DNA from: BOG-931 sp963761525
GTDB taxonomy: Bacteria > Pseudomonadota > Alphaproteobacteria > Rhizobiales > Xanthobacteraceae
DNA length: 64,000 nt
Assembly: GCA_963761525.1 (NCBI GenBank)
Contig: CAVXHG010000006.1
Location: 372,001 to 436,000, forward strand
Direction of reading: 5' to 3'
In this document: positions 1 through 8,597 of the stretch, piece by piece
Layout of the letters: every line of letters starts with the position of its first letter
Position numbering within the stretch: the first letter of the stretch is position 1
The notes under the pieces: model-generated
The model's input: the letters and a program-made list of their open reading frames with translations, nothing else
What the model was told of the DNA's origin: nothing
Databases searched by the model: none
Translations under genes and position numbers: made by a program

Positions 1-682
1 CGAGCGCGACGTCGTCCGGCACCAGATTGGACAGCCGCGCGATCGCCGGCACGTGCGCGCCGACTTCGAGCTCAGAGGGCACATCCTTGCCGGCGCCGCA
101 CACCGCCTGTAATTCCCAGGCGCAATCCCACTGGATCGCCAGATCGTCATGCGGGATTTTGTCGACGATGACCGCGACCTCGGCTGCAAGCGCCGCCTCG
201 AAGCCGGGCCGGACACGCGGCAGATCGGCCGGATCGGGAAAGTAGAGCGGCCGGATCACGCTGTTGACCATCGGAATCGAAATCTGAAACCGCATGTCTT
301 CCGGCAGCACGCCTTTCTCACGCAGGGTGCGGAAGATGAAATACGAGGTGACGGCGTCGCGGGCGTAGCCGAGGCGCGATCCCGGATTGCCGAACCGCAC
401 CTGATCGACGCCGGGCTTCACCTTGAACTGCCATGACTCGTCGCGGGAGCGCGGCAGCAATTGCTCGACGCCGTTCACTGGTTTCGGCCGGCGAATGGTG
501 TCGAGATCCTGATGGCCGTTGAAAATCTGATAGCCGAGGCGGTTGACCCAGGAGCGCCGCTCGCCGACTTCGCCGTCCGGCATGGCCGGCAAATACGAGC
601 CGAGCTTGCTGCCGAAGGTGCGCATCACGTCTTCGACCGAATCGAGCGGGACACTGCCGACCAACAGGAGACTGTCACTCAT
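1..682 (-). CDS. MetE/UROD-like superfamily protein, C-terminus cut by window edge
   Basis: The minus strand is open from an ATG at 680-682 (starting MSDSLLLVGSVPLDSVEDVM) to the left edge, giving about 227 residues with no stop, so the gene continues beyond base 1. Recognisable stretches are MPDGEVGERRSWV near residue 35, IRPLYFPDPADLPRVRPGFE in the middle and AIQWDCAWE near residue 185. This pattern resembles uncharacterised bacterial proteins of the cobalamin-independent methionine synthase / uroporphyrinogen decarboxylase barrel superfamily; that assignment is from memory of the family and the substrate is unknown. It is divergent from mutS across about 130 bases. The reading frame is convincing; the function is not. 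Confidence 0.7.
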   Translation of the reverse strand, partial: MSDSLLLVGSVPLDSVEDVMRTFGSKLGSYLPAMPDGEVGERRSWVNRLGYQIFNGHQDLDTIRRPKPVNGVEQLLPRSRDESWQFKVKPGVDQVRFGNPGSRLGYARDAVTSYFIFRTLREKGVLPEDMRFQISIPMVNSVIRPLYFPDPADLPRVRPGFEAALAAEVAVIVDKIPHDDLAIQWDCAWELQAVCGAGKDVPSELEVGAHVPAIARLSNLVPDDVAL

Positions 683-811
683 CGTTTCCACCCTTTTCGT
701 TATGCGCGGCGGCAATTTAGGCGGTGTTCGCAGCGGCGGCGAGAACTAAGTCGTGGATGCCCGTTACGCGGCGGGCGCATCGCCGCCGGATTTTTGCTAG
801 CGTCCCACACC

Positions 812-3610
812 ATGGAAGCTGCACGCCCCCTCATCGCCGAAGAGCCGGAGCCCGCCCCCGAGGCGGCTGCCCACCTAACGCCGGCCAATGCGTCGCCGAC
901 CATCGTCACGCCCAAAGCGGTCGACGACGGCGGACGCATGACGCCAATGATGGAGCAATACATCGAGATCAAGACCGCCAATCCGGACAGCCTGCTGTTC
1001 TACCGGATGGGTGACTTCTACGAGATGTTTTTCGACGACGCTGAAACTGCGTCGCGCGCGCTGGGCATCGTGTTGACCAAGCGCGGCAAGCATCTCGGCC
1101 GCGATATCCCGATGTGCGGCGTGCCGATCGAGCGCTCCGACGAATACCTGCATCGCCTGATTGCGCTCGGCCATCGGGTTGCGGTCTGCGAGCAGCTCGA
1201 GGATCCGGCGGAAGCGCGCAAGCGCGGCGGCAAGAGCGTGGTGCGCCGCGACGTGGTGCGGCTGGTCACGCCCGGTACGCTTACGGAAGATTCACTGCTC
1301 GACGCCAGGCGCAACAATTATCTGCTGGCGCTGGCGCGCTCGCGCACTTCATCGACCGAAGACCGTTTCGCGCTGGCGTGGATCGATATCTCGACCGGCG
1401 AATTCCGCGTCGCTGAATGTGACCGTTCAGGCTTATCCGCCGAGATCGCTCGGATCGAGCCGGGTGAAATCATCGTTGCCGACGCGCTCTATTCAGATAC
1501 CGAACTGGCGCCGATGCTGCGGTCGCTGCCGACGGTGACGCCGCTGACACGCGACGTCTTCGATGGCGCGACGGCAGAGCGGCGGCTGGCGTCGTTCTTC
1601 GCCGTAGCGACGACCGCGTCATTCGGCGCGCTGTCGCGCATCGAGTTGACGGCCGCGGCCGCCGCGGTGACTTACGTTGAGCGCACGCAGATCGGTAAAC
1701 GCCCGCCGTTGTCGCCGCCGACGCGCGAAGCGGCCGGCGCGACGCTGCAAATTGACCAGGCGACCCGCAGCAATCTTGAGCTCATCCGTACGCTCGGCGG
1801 TGAGCGGCGCGGTTCACTGCTTGCAGCCGTCGATCGCACTGTAACGGCCGCCGGTTCGCGGCTGTTGGCGCAGCGGCTTGCCGCACCGCTCACCGACCCC
1901 GCCGAGATCGCGCACCGGCTCGATGCGGTTACAGCGCTGGTCGAGGATAGCGCCGCACGCAGCGACCTTCGCACCACGCTCAAGGCGGTGCCCGACCTGG
2001 CGCGCGCTTTGGCGCGCATTGTGGTCAGCCGCGGCGGACCGCGCGATCTCGCCGCGATCCGTGACGGAATTTTTGCCGCTGTCGAATTTTCCGCCCGACT
2101 CGCCGCACTCGCATTAGTGCCGCGAGACTTGGCGCAAGCGATCGACGGCTTGCGTGGGCCTGATCCGGCAATCGCCGATGAACTGGCGCGAGCACTTGCC
2201 GACGAATTGCCGGCGTTCCGGCGCGATGGCGGTTTCGTCCGCCCAGGATATGAGCCTGCGCTCGATGAGGCACGCGCGCTGCGTGACGAGTCACGCCGAG
2301 TGATCGCGGCGCTGCAGGTGCGTTACGCCGAAACCACTGGAATCAAATCGCTGAAAATCAGGCACAACAATGTGCTCGGCTATTTCGTCGATGTCACGGC
2401 ACAGCACGGCGACAAGCTTCTGGGCGCGCCGCTCAACGCGACCTTCATTCATCGCCAGACGCTTGCTGGACAGGTGCGCTTCACCACCACCGAGCTCGGC
2501 GAACTCGAAGCCAAGATCGCGAATGCCGCCGACCGCGCGTTGGCGCTGGAGTTCGAAATTTTCGATCGCCTCGCGGCAAGCGCAACCGCAGACAACGCCG
2601 CGATCAAGGAAGCGGCCGCCGCGCTCGCTGTTGTCGATGTGGCGACGGCGCTCGCGACGCTTGCGGTCGAACGCGACTATGTGCGCCCGGAGGTCGACAA
2701 CAGCGTCAACTTCGTCATCCTGGGGGGACGGCATCCGGTGGTCGAGCAGGCGCTCGCCCCTGACGGCGGCCCGTTCGTCGCCAACGATTGCGATCTGTCG
2801 CCGCCCGGCGACGCGAAGGACGGCCGCATCTGGCTGGTCACCGGCCCGAACATGGCCGGCAAGTCGACCTTCCTGCGCCAGAATGCACTGGTCACGGTCC
2901 TCGCCCAGATGGGCAGCTTCGTGCCGGCGAAGCGCGCCCATATCGGCGTGGTCGACCGGCTGTTTTCACGCGTCGGCGCCGCCGACGATCTGGCGCGCGG
3001 GCACTCCACTTTCATGGTGGAAATGGTCGAGACCGCCGCGATCCTCAATCAGGCCGGCGAGCGTGCGCTGGTGATCCTCGACGAAATCGGCCGCGGCACC
3101 GCGACCTTCGACGGCCTGTCGATCGCCTGGGCGACCATCGAACACCTGCACCAGAGCAATCGCTGCCGCACACTGTTTGCCACCCACTTCCACGAGATGA
3201 CCGCGCTCGCGGCGAAGCTCAAGCGCATCCACAACGCCACCATGCGCGTGAAGGAATGGCACGGCGACGTGGTGTTCCTGCACGAGGTCATCGCCGGCGC
3301 CGCCGACCGCTCCTACGGCATCCAGGTGGCAAAGTTCGCCGGGCTGCCGACCAGCGTGATCGAACGCGCCAAGCTGGTGCTGGCGCAACTCGAAGCCGAA
3401 GACCGTACCTCGCCGGCGCGAAAGCTGATCGACGATCTGCCGCTGTTCGCCGCGGCGCGGCCCGCTCCGGCCGCGCCACAACGCGATGACGCCTTTACCG
3501 CTTTGATCGACGCGTTGGCCACGCTGCATCCCGATGAAATGTCGCCGCGCGATGCGCTTGAGGCGCTCTATTTGCTCAAGACGCAGTTGGCGAAGGTCAA
3601 AAAGGCCTGA
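812..3610 (+). CDS. mutS: DNA mismatch repair protein MutS
   Basis: Recognises base mismatches and small loops as a dimer and recruits MutL. The 932-residue product has the N-terminal mismatch-reading FxE motif (GDFYEMFF, F69 and E71), the connector, lever and clamp regions, and a C-terminal ATPase with Walker A GPNMAGKST (from residue 678), Walker B ILDEIGRGTATFDG and the FATHFHEM motif. Length fits rhizobial MutS. The open frame extends upstream to base 461, but homology begins only around GGRMTPMMEQY, so the ATG at 812 is taken as start; ATG at 938 is an alternative. No clear Shine-Dalgarno precedes 812. A convergent membrane protein gene ends 3 bases downstream. Confidence 0.96.
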   Translation: MEAARPLIAEEPEPAPEAAAHLTPANASPTIVTPKAVDDGGRMTPMMEQYIEIKTANPDSLLFYRMGDFYEMFFDDAETASRALGIVLTKRGKHLGRDIPMCGVPIERSDEYLHRLIALGHRVAVCEQLEDPAEARKRGGKSVVRRDVVRLVTPGTLTEDSLLDARRNNYLLALARSRTSSTEDRFALAWIDISTGEFRVAECDRSGLSAEIARIEPGEIIVADALYSDTELAPMLRSLPTVTPLTRDVFDGATAERRLASFFAVATTASFGALSRIELTAAAAAVTYVERTQIGKRPPLSPPTREAAGATLQIDQATRSNLELIRTLGGERRGSLLAAVDRTVTAAGSRLLAQRLAAPLTDPAEIAHRLDAVTALVEDSAARSDLRTTLKAVPDLARALARIVVSRGGPRDLAAIRDGIFAAVEFSARLAALALVPRDLAQAIDGLRGPDPAIADELARALADELPAFRRDGGFVRPGYEPALDEARALRDESRRVIAALQVRYAETTGIKSLKIRHNNVLGYFVDVTAQHGDKLLGAPLNATFIHRQTLAGQVRFTTTELGELEAKIANAADRALALEFEIFDRLAASATADNAAIKEAAAALAVVDVATALATLAVERDYVRPEVDNSVNFVILGGRHPVVEQALAPDGGPFVANDCDLSPPGDAKDGRIWLVTGPNMAGKSTFLRQNALVTVLAQMGSFVPAKRAHIGVVDRLFSRVGAADDLARGHSTFMVEMVETAAILNQAGERALVILDEIGRGTATFDGLSIAWATIEHLHQSNRCRTLFATHFHEMTALAAKLKRIHNATMRVKEWHGDVVFLHEVIAGAADRSYGIQVAKFAGLPTSVIERAKLVLAQLEAEDRTSPARKLIDDLPLFAAARPAPAAPQRDDAFTALIDALATLHPDEMSPRDALEALYLLKTQLAKVKKA

Positions 3611-3613
3611 CGC

Positions 3614-4420
3614 TCATGCCGACTGTTTGCGCGGCCAGGCGCGAATAACCCACAAGCCGCCGCTCCAGGCGATGCACACCAGCATCCCCAGCGCATAGGC
3701 GCCCCACACGCCGTAGAGCGGAACCAGATAATGCACGGCGATGAAGCCGAGCCAAAGTCCGTTCAGCGCGATCTGCGCATGCGCCATCATGCTCGCGGAT
3801 GAGACGCCGCCGACACGCAGATGCAGGATCACGATCGAACAGCCCATCACGATCGGAAATACCGCGAACATGCCGGAGGCGAACGAGCCGATGCTGTAGC
3901 TTGCCGTCGTCACTGTGGCGACCACGACTGCCGAAGCGATCGCGCGCAACGGAATGTCGTAAGGCCGGCGCAGCAATTTCGGCGGCGGGCCCGAAGTGCG
4001 GTAACGCCAGCTCAACGGCACGGTGATGCCGAACACAACAATATTGAGCAGCGAAGCTGTCAGCGGCGTCCAGGTCACGAGCCGCAAAGCAGCGGCAGCG
4101 ATGAACCACACCACGACAGCGGCGAAGACACTCAGCACCACGCCGTGCCGCTGCGCCAGCACGGCATAGACCAGACAGAAAACCGAGACAGCGGCCGTCG
4201 CCGCGGCGCTGCCGACAGAACTTGCCGCAATAAAATCCGCGGTGTGCTCAATTCCAAGAATGATGTAGGCGGCGCTGGCGGCTGTCGGCAACGCGGCAAT
4301 AAGCGCCCCGATGAATGGCCCGGACTGTTCAACCACAATCGAGATGACGACGACGATAAACGCCGTCATCGCCATCTTCAGCACAAGGTCGATCCAGAAC
4401 AGCAGCTCGGGAGACATCAT
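3614..4420 (-). CDS. Conserved multi-pass membrane protein, unknown function
   Basis: 268 residues, strongly hydrophobic, with about eight to nine predicted membrane segments (for example MAMTAFIVVVISIVV near residue 16, VVVWFIAAAALRLV near residue 100 and ALGMLVCIAWSGGLWVI near the C-terminus). A conserved-looking GPFIGALIAALPTAASAAY block follows the first segment. I do not recognise a characterised family. It is convergent with mutS, the two stops being three bases apart, and lies tandem to the VOC and OsmC genes with an 82-base gap. Start is either of two adjacent ATGs (4420 or 4417); neither has a strong ribosome binding site. Confidence 0.8.
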   Translation of the reverse strand: MMSPELLFWIDLVLKMAMTAFIVVVISIVVEQSGPFIGALIAALPTAASAAYIILGIEHTADFIAASSVGSAAATAAVSVFCLVYAVLAQRHGVVLSVFAAVVVWFIAAAALRLVTWTPLTASLLNIVVFGITVPLSWRYRTSGPPPKLLRRPYDIPLRAIASAVVVATVTTASYSIGSFASGMFAVFPIVMGCSIVILHLRVGGVSSASMMAHAQIALNGLWLGFIAVHYLVPLYGVWGAYALGMLVCIAWSGGLWVIRAWPRKQSA

Positions 4421-4502
4421 CTTGCGGACTTCGGCAATGGATTGGACGCACCGGGACCGGCATTTCCGCCGCTACAGTTCCCGTCTTTGGCTTAACTCAA
4501 GA

Positions 4503-4871
4503 CTAGCTGCGTTTGGGCCGCAAGAATTCGAGCCGGTTGCCGAACGGGTCGGCGACATAAAAGCGATCATGGCCTGCGAGCGGCTCATCCTCGTAAGGCG
4601 CAAAACCCCGACTTTGCAGCCGCTCCCGTAAGTCCTCGAGATTTTCCGCGAGGAACGCCGGGTGCGCCTTTTTCGCCGGGTGAAAATCCTGCTCAACGCC
4701 AAGATGGAACTGTTGCGTGCCGAGCGCGAACCAGACGCCGCCACGCACCGCGAGGTTCGGCGGCTTGGTCAGCTCCTTGAGGCCCAGAATGTCGCCATAA
4801 AAGGCGCGCGCTTCCGCCTCGCGACCGCGCGGCATCGCCAATTGCAGATGATCGAGCGCGAGGCCACTCAT
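4503..4871 (-). CDS. VOC family protein (glyoxalase/dioxygenase fold)
   Basis: 122-residue single-domain vicinal-oxygen-chelate protein. It opens with the typical LDHLQLAMP strand carrying a metal-ligand histidine (H8), has ARAFYGDILGLKE in the first half, FHLGVEQDF in the middle and the diagnostic RFYVADPFGNRLEFLRP ending with the E ligand. The substrate cannot be read from sequence; the family includes glyoxalase I, fosfomycin resistance enzymes and extradiol dioxygenases. The start codon and its GGGGAGCGG ribosome binding site lie inside a 23-bp tandem repeat (4868-4936) that also contains the OsmC stop codon, so the two genes are probably cotranscribed. Confidence 0.9.
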   Translation of the reverse strand: MSGLALDHLQLAMPRGREAEARAFYGDILGLKELTKPPNLAVRGGVWFALGTQQFHLGVEQDFHPAKKAHPAFLAENLEDLRERLQSRGFAPYEDEPLAGHDRFYVADPFGNRLEFLRPKRS

Positions 4872-4936
4872 GCTTAAATCCGCTCCCCGCTCATGCTTAG
4901 ATCCGCTCCCCGCTCACGCTCAAGTCCGCTGCAAGC
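4868..4936. repeat. 23-bp tandem repeat, three units, spanning OsmC stop and VOC start
   Basis: Units are 4868-4890, 4891-4913 and a degenerate third at 4914-4936; units 1 and 2 differ at one base. Read on the minus strand each of the first two units carries a GGGGAGCGG ribosome-binding-like stretch followed by a stop and an ATG, so the initiation region of the VOC gene is duplicated. The upstream ATG (and a GTG before it) opens a six-codon frame ending in TAA two bases before the next start. Confidence 0.9.
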
Positions 4937-5429
4937 TCACCGCAACCGGCGGACCGCTTTTGATCGTCTGATAAACCACACAATAGCGTTCGGTGAGCTT
5001 GAGAAGCTGGTCGAGCTTGTCCTGCGGCGCTTCGGTATCGACATCGAAGCGCAGCCGGATTTCCGCAAAACCGACCGGTGCATCCTTGGCGACGCCGAGC
5101 GTGCCGCGAAAATCAAGATCGCCTTCCGCCGACACCGTGGCGGATTTCAGCGGAATTTCCAGCGCCGTGGAGACGGCTTTCAACGTCACGCCGGCGCAGG
5201 CCACCAGCGCTTCGAGCAGCATGTCGCCTGAGCACAATTCCATGCCCGATCCACCCGTCGCAGGGTGCAAACCCGCGACCGCGAGCGCACGGCCAGTCTC
5301 GACCTTGCAGGCGATGTTGGTGTCGTCGAGCGAGCCTTTGGCTTTCAGCGTGATCCAGCCGGCCTTGGGATCGGCCTTGTAGCGTTCCTTGATCGGCGCC
5401 TGCATGGCGCGAAGCCCGGCGGCATCCAT
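4920..5429 (-). CDS. OsmC family protein
   Basis: 169 residues of the OsmC/Ohr fold, which includes cysteine-based hydroperoxide reductases. The middle shows GMELCSGDMLLEALVACAGVT, containing the two cysteines at the positions used by OsmC/Ohr enzymes (C of ELCSGD and C of VACAG), and a C-terminal LTERYCVVYQTIKSGPPV with a further cysteine. The frame could start at 5462, but ATG 5429 has GAGGAG about nine bases upstream, so that start is chosen. The stop falls in the 23-bp repeat ahead of the VOC gene. Physiological role, peroxide detoxification or something else, is not determined. Confidence 0.9.
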   Translation of the reverse strand: MDAAGLRAMQAPIKERYKADPKAGWITLKAKGSLDDTNIACKVETGRALAVAGLHPATGGSGMELCSGDMLLEALVACAGVTLKAVSTALEIPLKSATVSAEGDLDFRGTLGVAKDAPVGFAEIRLRFDVDTEAPQDKLDQLLKLTERYCVVYQTIKSGPPVAVSLQRT

Positions 5430-5543
5430 GATGGTCGCTCCTCTGGCGTCTGGGCCGGGCATAGCCGGCCAAAGGACGGCGTCGCTTCGCTCGCCTATGT
5501 CCCGGCCATCCCGATAATCGACGCTGTGCCTATAGAAACGGGA

Positions 5544-5564
5544 TCACCGGGACAAGCCCGGTGA
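5544..5564. repeat. Small palindrome, 8-bp stem with ACAAG loop
   Basis: TCACCGGG-ACAAG-CCCGGTGA, a perfect stem between the OsmC start and the ABC ATPase stop. It belongs to the family of palindromes with a 5-nt (T)TG/CAA-type loop seen at 39200, 42332, 54897, 54957, 55672 and 55753. It could act as a terminator or mRNA-end stabiliser for the ABC operon. Confidence 0.75.
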
Positions 5565-5575
5565 CGACGCCCGCG

Positions 5576-6367
5576 CTACCACCACATCGCCGCGCCGGCG
5601 CCGGCCTTCGGCTCCGCCTGGGCTGCGGACGTAGCGCGGTTGAGCGAACGGTCGAGCGCGACCAACACGCGGCGTTTGACGAAATCGAAGGCGGCGGACT
5701 GGCGATCACGCGGGCGCGGCAAGTCGACTTCGATCTCGTCGAAGACGCGGCCCGGGCGGGGACACATCACCATCACCCGATCGGCCAGCACGATCGCTTC
5801 GTCGACATCGTGTGTCACCAGCATCAGCGTCGGCCTGGCATCGGCCCACAGATCAAGCAGGTGATCCTGCAAGTCGGTGCGGGTGAAAGCGTCGAGCGCG
5901 GAAAATGGCTCGTCGAGCAACAGCACTTGCGGGCGCGGCACCAGCGCCCGCGCGATCGCCACGCGCTGCGCCTGTCCGCCAGAGAGTTCGCGGGGCCATA
6001 CCTTGGCCTTGTCCGACAGCCCGACGCGTTCGAGCGCGGCGGCAACACGCTTTGTCCGCTCCGCTTTGGGTCGGTCACCAAGACCGAAGCCGACATTGTC
6101 GGCGACCTTGAGCCACGGCAGCAGCCGCGGTTCCTGAAAAATGATGCCGATTTTTTCGTGAGGCCGTGTGATGCGTTCACCATCGAGCGTGACCGTACCT
6201 TCGCTTGCCGGATCGAGCCCACCGATGGCGCGCAGCAAGGTGGATTTCCCGCACCCCGAGCCACCGATCACGGCGACGATCTCGCCCGGTTCGACGTCGA
6301 GCGAGACGCCATCCAGCGCATGCACGCCATTCGGATAAGTTTTGCTGACACGATCGAGAGCTAACAT
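5576..6367 (-). CDS. ABC transporter ATP-binding protein, NitT/TauT (SsuB/TauB) type
   Basis: 263-residue ATPase of an importer for sulfonate, taurine, nitrate or related small molecules. Walker A is GGSGCGKST (near residue 36), the Q-loop is IIFQEPRLLPW, which is typical of the NitT/TauT group, the signature is LSGGQAQRVAIARAL, Walker B is VLLLDEPFSALD and the H-loop is MLVTHDVDEA. It follows the permease gene by nine bases, making a receptor-permease-ATPase operon read leftward from 8291. The precise substrate is not resolved. The short C-terminal tail after FVKRRVLVALDRS is Ala-rich and without known function. Confidence 0.95.
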   Translation of the reverse strand: MLALDRVSKTYPNGVHALDGVSLDVEPGEIVAVIGGSGCGKSTLLRAIGGLDPASEGTVTLDGERITRPHEKIGIIFQEPRLLPWLKVADNVGFGLGDRPKAERTKRVAAALERVGLSDKAKVWPRELSGGQAQRVAIARALVPRPQVLLLDEPFSALDAFTRTDLQDHLLDLWADARPTLMLVTHDVDEAIVLADRVMVMCPRPGRVFDEIEVDLPRPRDRQSAAFDFVKRRVLVALDRSLNRATSAAQAEPKAGAGAAMWW

Positions 6368-6376
6368 TGCGCTTAC

Positions 6377-7234
6377 TTATTCCGGCCGAACAATATCTTC
6401 CCAGCGCAGGAACGGCGCCGCGGCAAGCACGATCAGCCAATCGGTCGCCTTGCCGACGATAGCAAAAGCAACGATGGCGGCGATGATTTCGGCGGGCTTG
6501 CCGAGTTGCTGGCCGTCGATCAGCAGATAACCGAGGCCTTCGGATGCACCCATCAGTTCGGCGGCGACAACGAACATCCAGCCGAGTCCGAGACCTGAGC
6601 GCAACGAAATGACATAGGCGGGGAGCACCGCCGGCAACAGAATGCGGCGCACCATCTCGGCATCGGACAGACGAAACGCGCGGCCGACTTCGACAAGCTT
6701 GCGATCAACCGACTGGATCGCGCCCATCAGGCCGAGATAGACCGGGAAGAAAACGCCGACTGCGATCAGCGTCACCTTTGATGCTTCAAATATTCCGAGC
6801 CAGAGAATGAACAGCGGTACCCAGGCAATCGAGGGAATGGCGCGCAACGCCTGAATGGTCGGATCGAGCAAACGCCGCACCAGTGGCGAGTAACCCGCGG
6901 CGGCGCCGAGCACAGTTGCGAACGCGACGCCGATGCCGAAGCCCGCGGCAACGCGCGCCAGTGTCACCAGCGTGTTGCGCTGCAATTCGCCGGTGCGGGC
7001 AAGATCGGCAAAGGTGGCGAAAATGACCGACGGCGGCGGCGCCAGCCGTCCGCTCGCCCAGCCCATCCGCACCACGAATTCCCACAACACCGCGAGCGCG
7101 ACCGGCAACACCAAGCCAAGCGCCGGCCGCGCCAGGCGCGACCAACGCTTACCCGATGCAGGCTGAACCGCAGCGGTGTCAGTGCCTTGAGCGACGACGG
7201 TCATGCTCACAAGAGACATCGTGACGAACTTCAT
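6377..7234 (-). CDS. ABC transporter permease, NitT/TauT (SsuC/TauC) type
   Basis: 285-residue inner-membrane permease with about six helices. The EAA-loop region is visible in the second half (VEVGRAFRLSDAEMVRRILLPAVLPAY), where it would contact the ATPase. Family hallmarks are AIPSIAWVPLFILWLGIFEASK and the C-terminal LIVLAAAPFLRW. The long N-terminus before the first helix (about 35 residues) may be over-extended; in-frame ATGs at residues 6 and 11 are alternatives. Middle gene of the receptor-permease-ATPase set; a strong hairpin at 7279-7305 lies between it and the receptor gene and could set the ratio of receptor to membrane components. Confidence 0.93.
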   Translation of the reverse strand: MKFVTMSLVSMTVVAQGTDTAAVQPASGKRWSRLARPALGLVLPVALAVLWEFVVRMGWASGRLAPPPSVIFATFADLARTGELQRNTLVTLARVAAGFGIGVAFATVLGAAAGYSPLVRRLLDPTIQALRAIPSIAWVPLFILWLGIFEASKVTLIAVGVFFPVYLGLMGAIQSVDRKLVEVGRAFRLSDAEMVRRILLPAVLPAYVISLRSGLGLGWMFVVAAELMGASEGLGYLLIDGQQLGKPAEIIAAIVAFAIVGKATDWLIVLAAAPFLRWEDIVRPE

Positions 7235-7278
7235 TGCAACGCGCCTATGAGCGCGTCATCGCAAGGAGCAAAAGCGAC

Positions 7279-7305
7279 GAAACAATCCAGATGCTGGATT
7301 GTTTC
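7279..7305. repeat. Perfect 12-bp inverted repeat between receptor and permease genes
   Basis: GAAACAATCCAG and its complement separated by ATG. Flanking GGAGC/GCTCC and GCGAC/GTCGC extend the symmetry loosely. It matches the rhizobial intergenic repeat style with a CAATCCAG...CTGGATTG core. In the ABC operon it could attenuate or stabilise the receptor message. Confidence 0.8.
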
Positions 7306-7325
7306 GCTCCGCGTCGCAGTGTCGG

Positions 7326-8291
7326 TCAGGCCCCGACGTAGCGGTCGTCGACCAGATCGTTGAGCGTCTGCTTCACGTCGACGCTCGGCTGGATCACACC
7401 GGCTTGCTGTAACGCGAGACCCGCTTGCAGGATCGAGTCGCGCTGCTGCGGCCCGATCTTGTTGAAGGTAAGCTCGGTGCGTTCCTTGAGCTGAATATCG
7501 ACCACATCACCCGGCAGCTTGGTCACGTTCATAAAGACGCTTTTCTCGTCGTCGTAATGATCGAGACAATATTTTCGGGCCTGCTCGTAAACCGCGAGCA
7601 CGCGCTTGGTCAGGTCGGGATACGACTTGAGGAAGTCCTCGCTCGAATTGAGGATGCCCCAGGTATTGGCGTCCTTGTTGCGATAGAACAGCCGCGCGCC
7701 GTCCTCGACTTGCGCCTGCGCCATCATCGGATCCAGGCCGGCCCAGGCATCGACGTCGCCACGGATCAGCGCGGTCTTGCCGTCCGGATGTTGCAGCAGC
7801 ACTTCGCTGATATCTTTTTCAGTCAGGCCGACCGAGAGCAGCGCCCGCACCAAAAAGATATGCGGATCGGTACCGCGGGTCACTGCAACGCGCTTGCCTT
7901 TCAGATCCTCGATCTTGTTGATCGGCGAGTCCTTGCGCGTCACCAGCGCCGTCCACTCGGGACGCGAAAATACGTAGATCGACTTGATCGGATTGCCGTT
8001 GATGCGGCCAAGCAGAGCTGCAGAGCCGGCCGTCGAACCGAAATCGATCGAGCCGGCGTTGAGAAACTCCAGTGCCTTGTTGGAGCCGAGCGTCTGCACC
8101 CAGCGAACACCGATGCTGTCCTTTTCGAATTCTTTTTCCAGCAAGCCCTGCTGCTTGAGCACCAGCGAGACCGGGTTATAGGTCGCCCAGTCGATCCGAA
8201 TTTCCGATGGCTTGCCGGCGGCGCGCGCGACGCCAAACGGCAACAAGCTTGCGCCGGCGGCGCTGCCCAAAAAACTACGACGTGTCAGCAT
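7326..8291 (-). CDS. ABC transporter substrate-binding protein, aliphatic sulfonate/NitT type
   Basis: 321-residue periplasmic receptor. The N-terminus MLTRRSFLGSAAGASLLPFG is a twin-arginine signal (RRSFLG) cleaved near ARAAG. The mature part shows DWATYNPVSLVLKQQGLLEK, GSIDFGSTAGSAALLGRING and KGKRVAVTRGTDPHIFL, typical of the SsuA/NrtA family of periplasmic-binding fold type II. The frame is open up to 8396, but the ATG at 8291 (or 8294) has GGAGGT directly upstream, so the longer version is rejected. First gene of the importer operon. Ligand is unknown; alkanesulfonates are the best guess from the family. Confidence 0.92.
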   Translation of the reverse strand: MLTRRSFLGSAAGASLLPFGVARAAGKPSEIRIDWATYNPVSLVLKQQGLLEKEFEKDSIGVRWVQTLGSNKALEFLNAGSIDFGSTAGSAALLGRINGNPIKSIYVFSRPEWTALVTRKDSPINKIEDLKGKRVAVTRGTDPHIFLVRALLSVGLTEKDISEVLLQHPDGKTALIRGDVDAWAGLDPMMAQAQVEDGARLFYRNKDANTWGILNSSEDFLKSYPDLTKRVLAVYEQARKYCLDHYDDEKSVFMNVTKLPGDVVDIQLKERTELTFNKIGPQQRDSILQAGLALQQAGVIQPSVDVKQTLNDLVDDRYVGA

Positions 8292-8593
8292 CATTGACCT
8301 CCAATCCTGGAGGCGGGTTTTGTTACGCCCGCCGCCCTTACGCGAGACAACGGGGCAGGCCCCGCGCTTTAGCTGCATTTGTTCAGGCGCCCGCAAGCTG
8401 CTCGCTCAAATCGGCGCTATAAACATTCTTTAGGAAACCCGTATTAAACGGTCAATTGAAAATAAATACTTCCATTTTCAAGAAAGGAGAAATTATTGTC
8501 CAATATGCACCTGAACCGCGCATGCGACGTTTTTCCATCGCGGCAGCCGCGCCGCACGATGACAGCAAGTCATAGCTTCGCTATGCCGGGAGA
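8292..8593. other. Divergent intergenic region between ABC receptor and glnD
   Basis: About 300 bases with the GGAGGT of the receptor gene at the left, an AT-rich stretch at 8430-8495 that probably holds promoters in both directions, and a possible small ORF (8496-8597) leading into glnD. I see no RNA gene. Confidence 0.6.
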
Positions 8594-8597
8594 ATGA
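8496..8597 (+). CDS. Possible short upstream ORF (leader) overlapping glnD start
   Basis: An AAGGAG at 8484-8489 is followed, six bases later, by TTG (8496) and in frame by ATG (8505), opening 30-33 codons (MHLNRACDVFPSRQPRR...) that end in TGA at 8595-8597. The stop overlaps the glnD ATGATG start, an arrangement typical of translational coupling. No homology is recognised and the frame is short, so it may be fortuitous; the good ribosome binding site and the overlap are the reasons to list it. Confidence 0.3.
   Translation: MSNMHLNRACDVFPSRQPRRTMTASHSFAMPGE

Noticed and set aside
461..811. Upstream extension of the mutS reading frame
   Set aside because: It is antisense to the edge gene, has no MutS homology and lacks a ribosome binding site; homology starts after the ATG at 812.
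5561..6364. Long open frame on the plus strand
   Set aside because: It is an antisense shadow of the ABC ATPase, a frequent effect of GC-rich codon bias.
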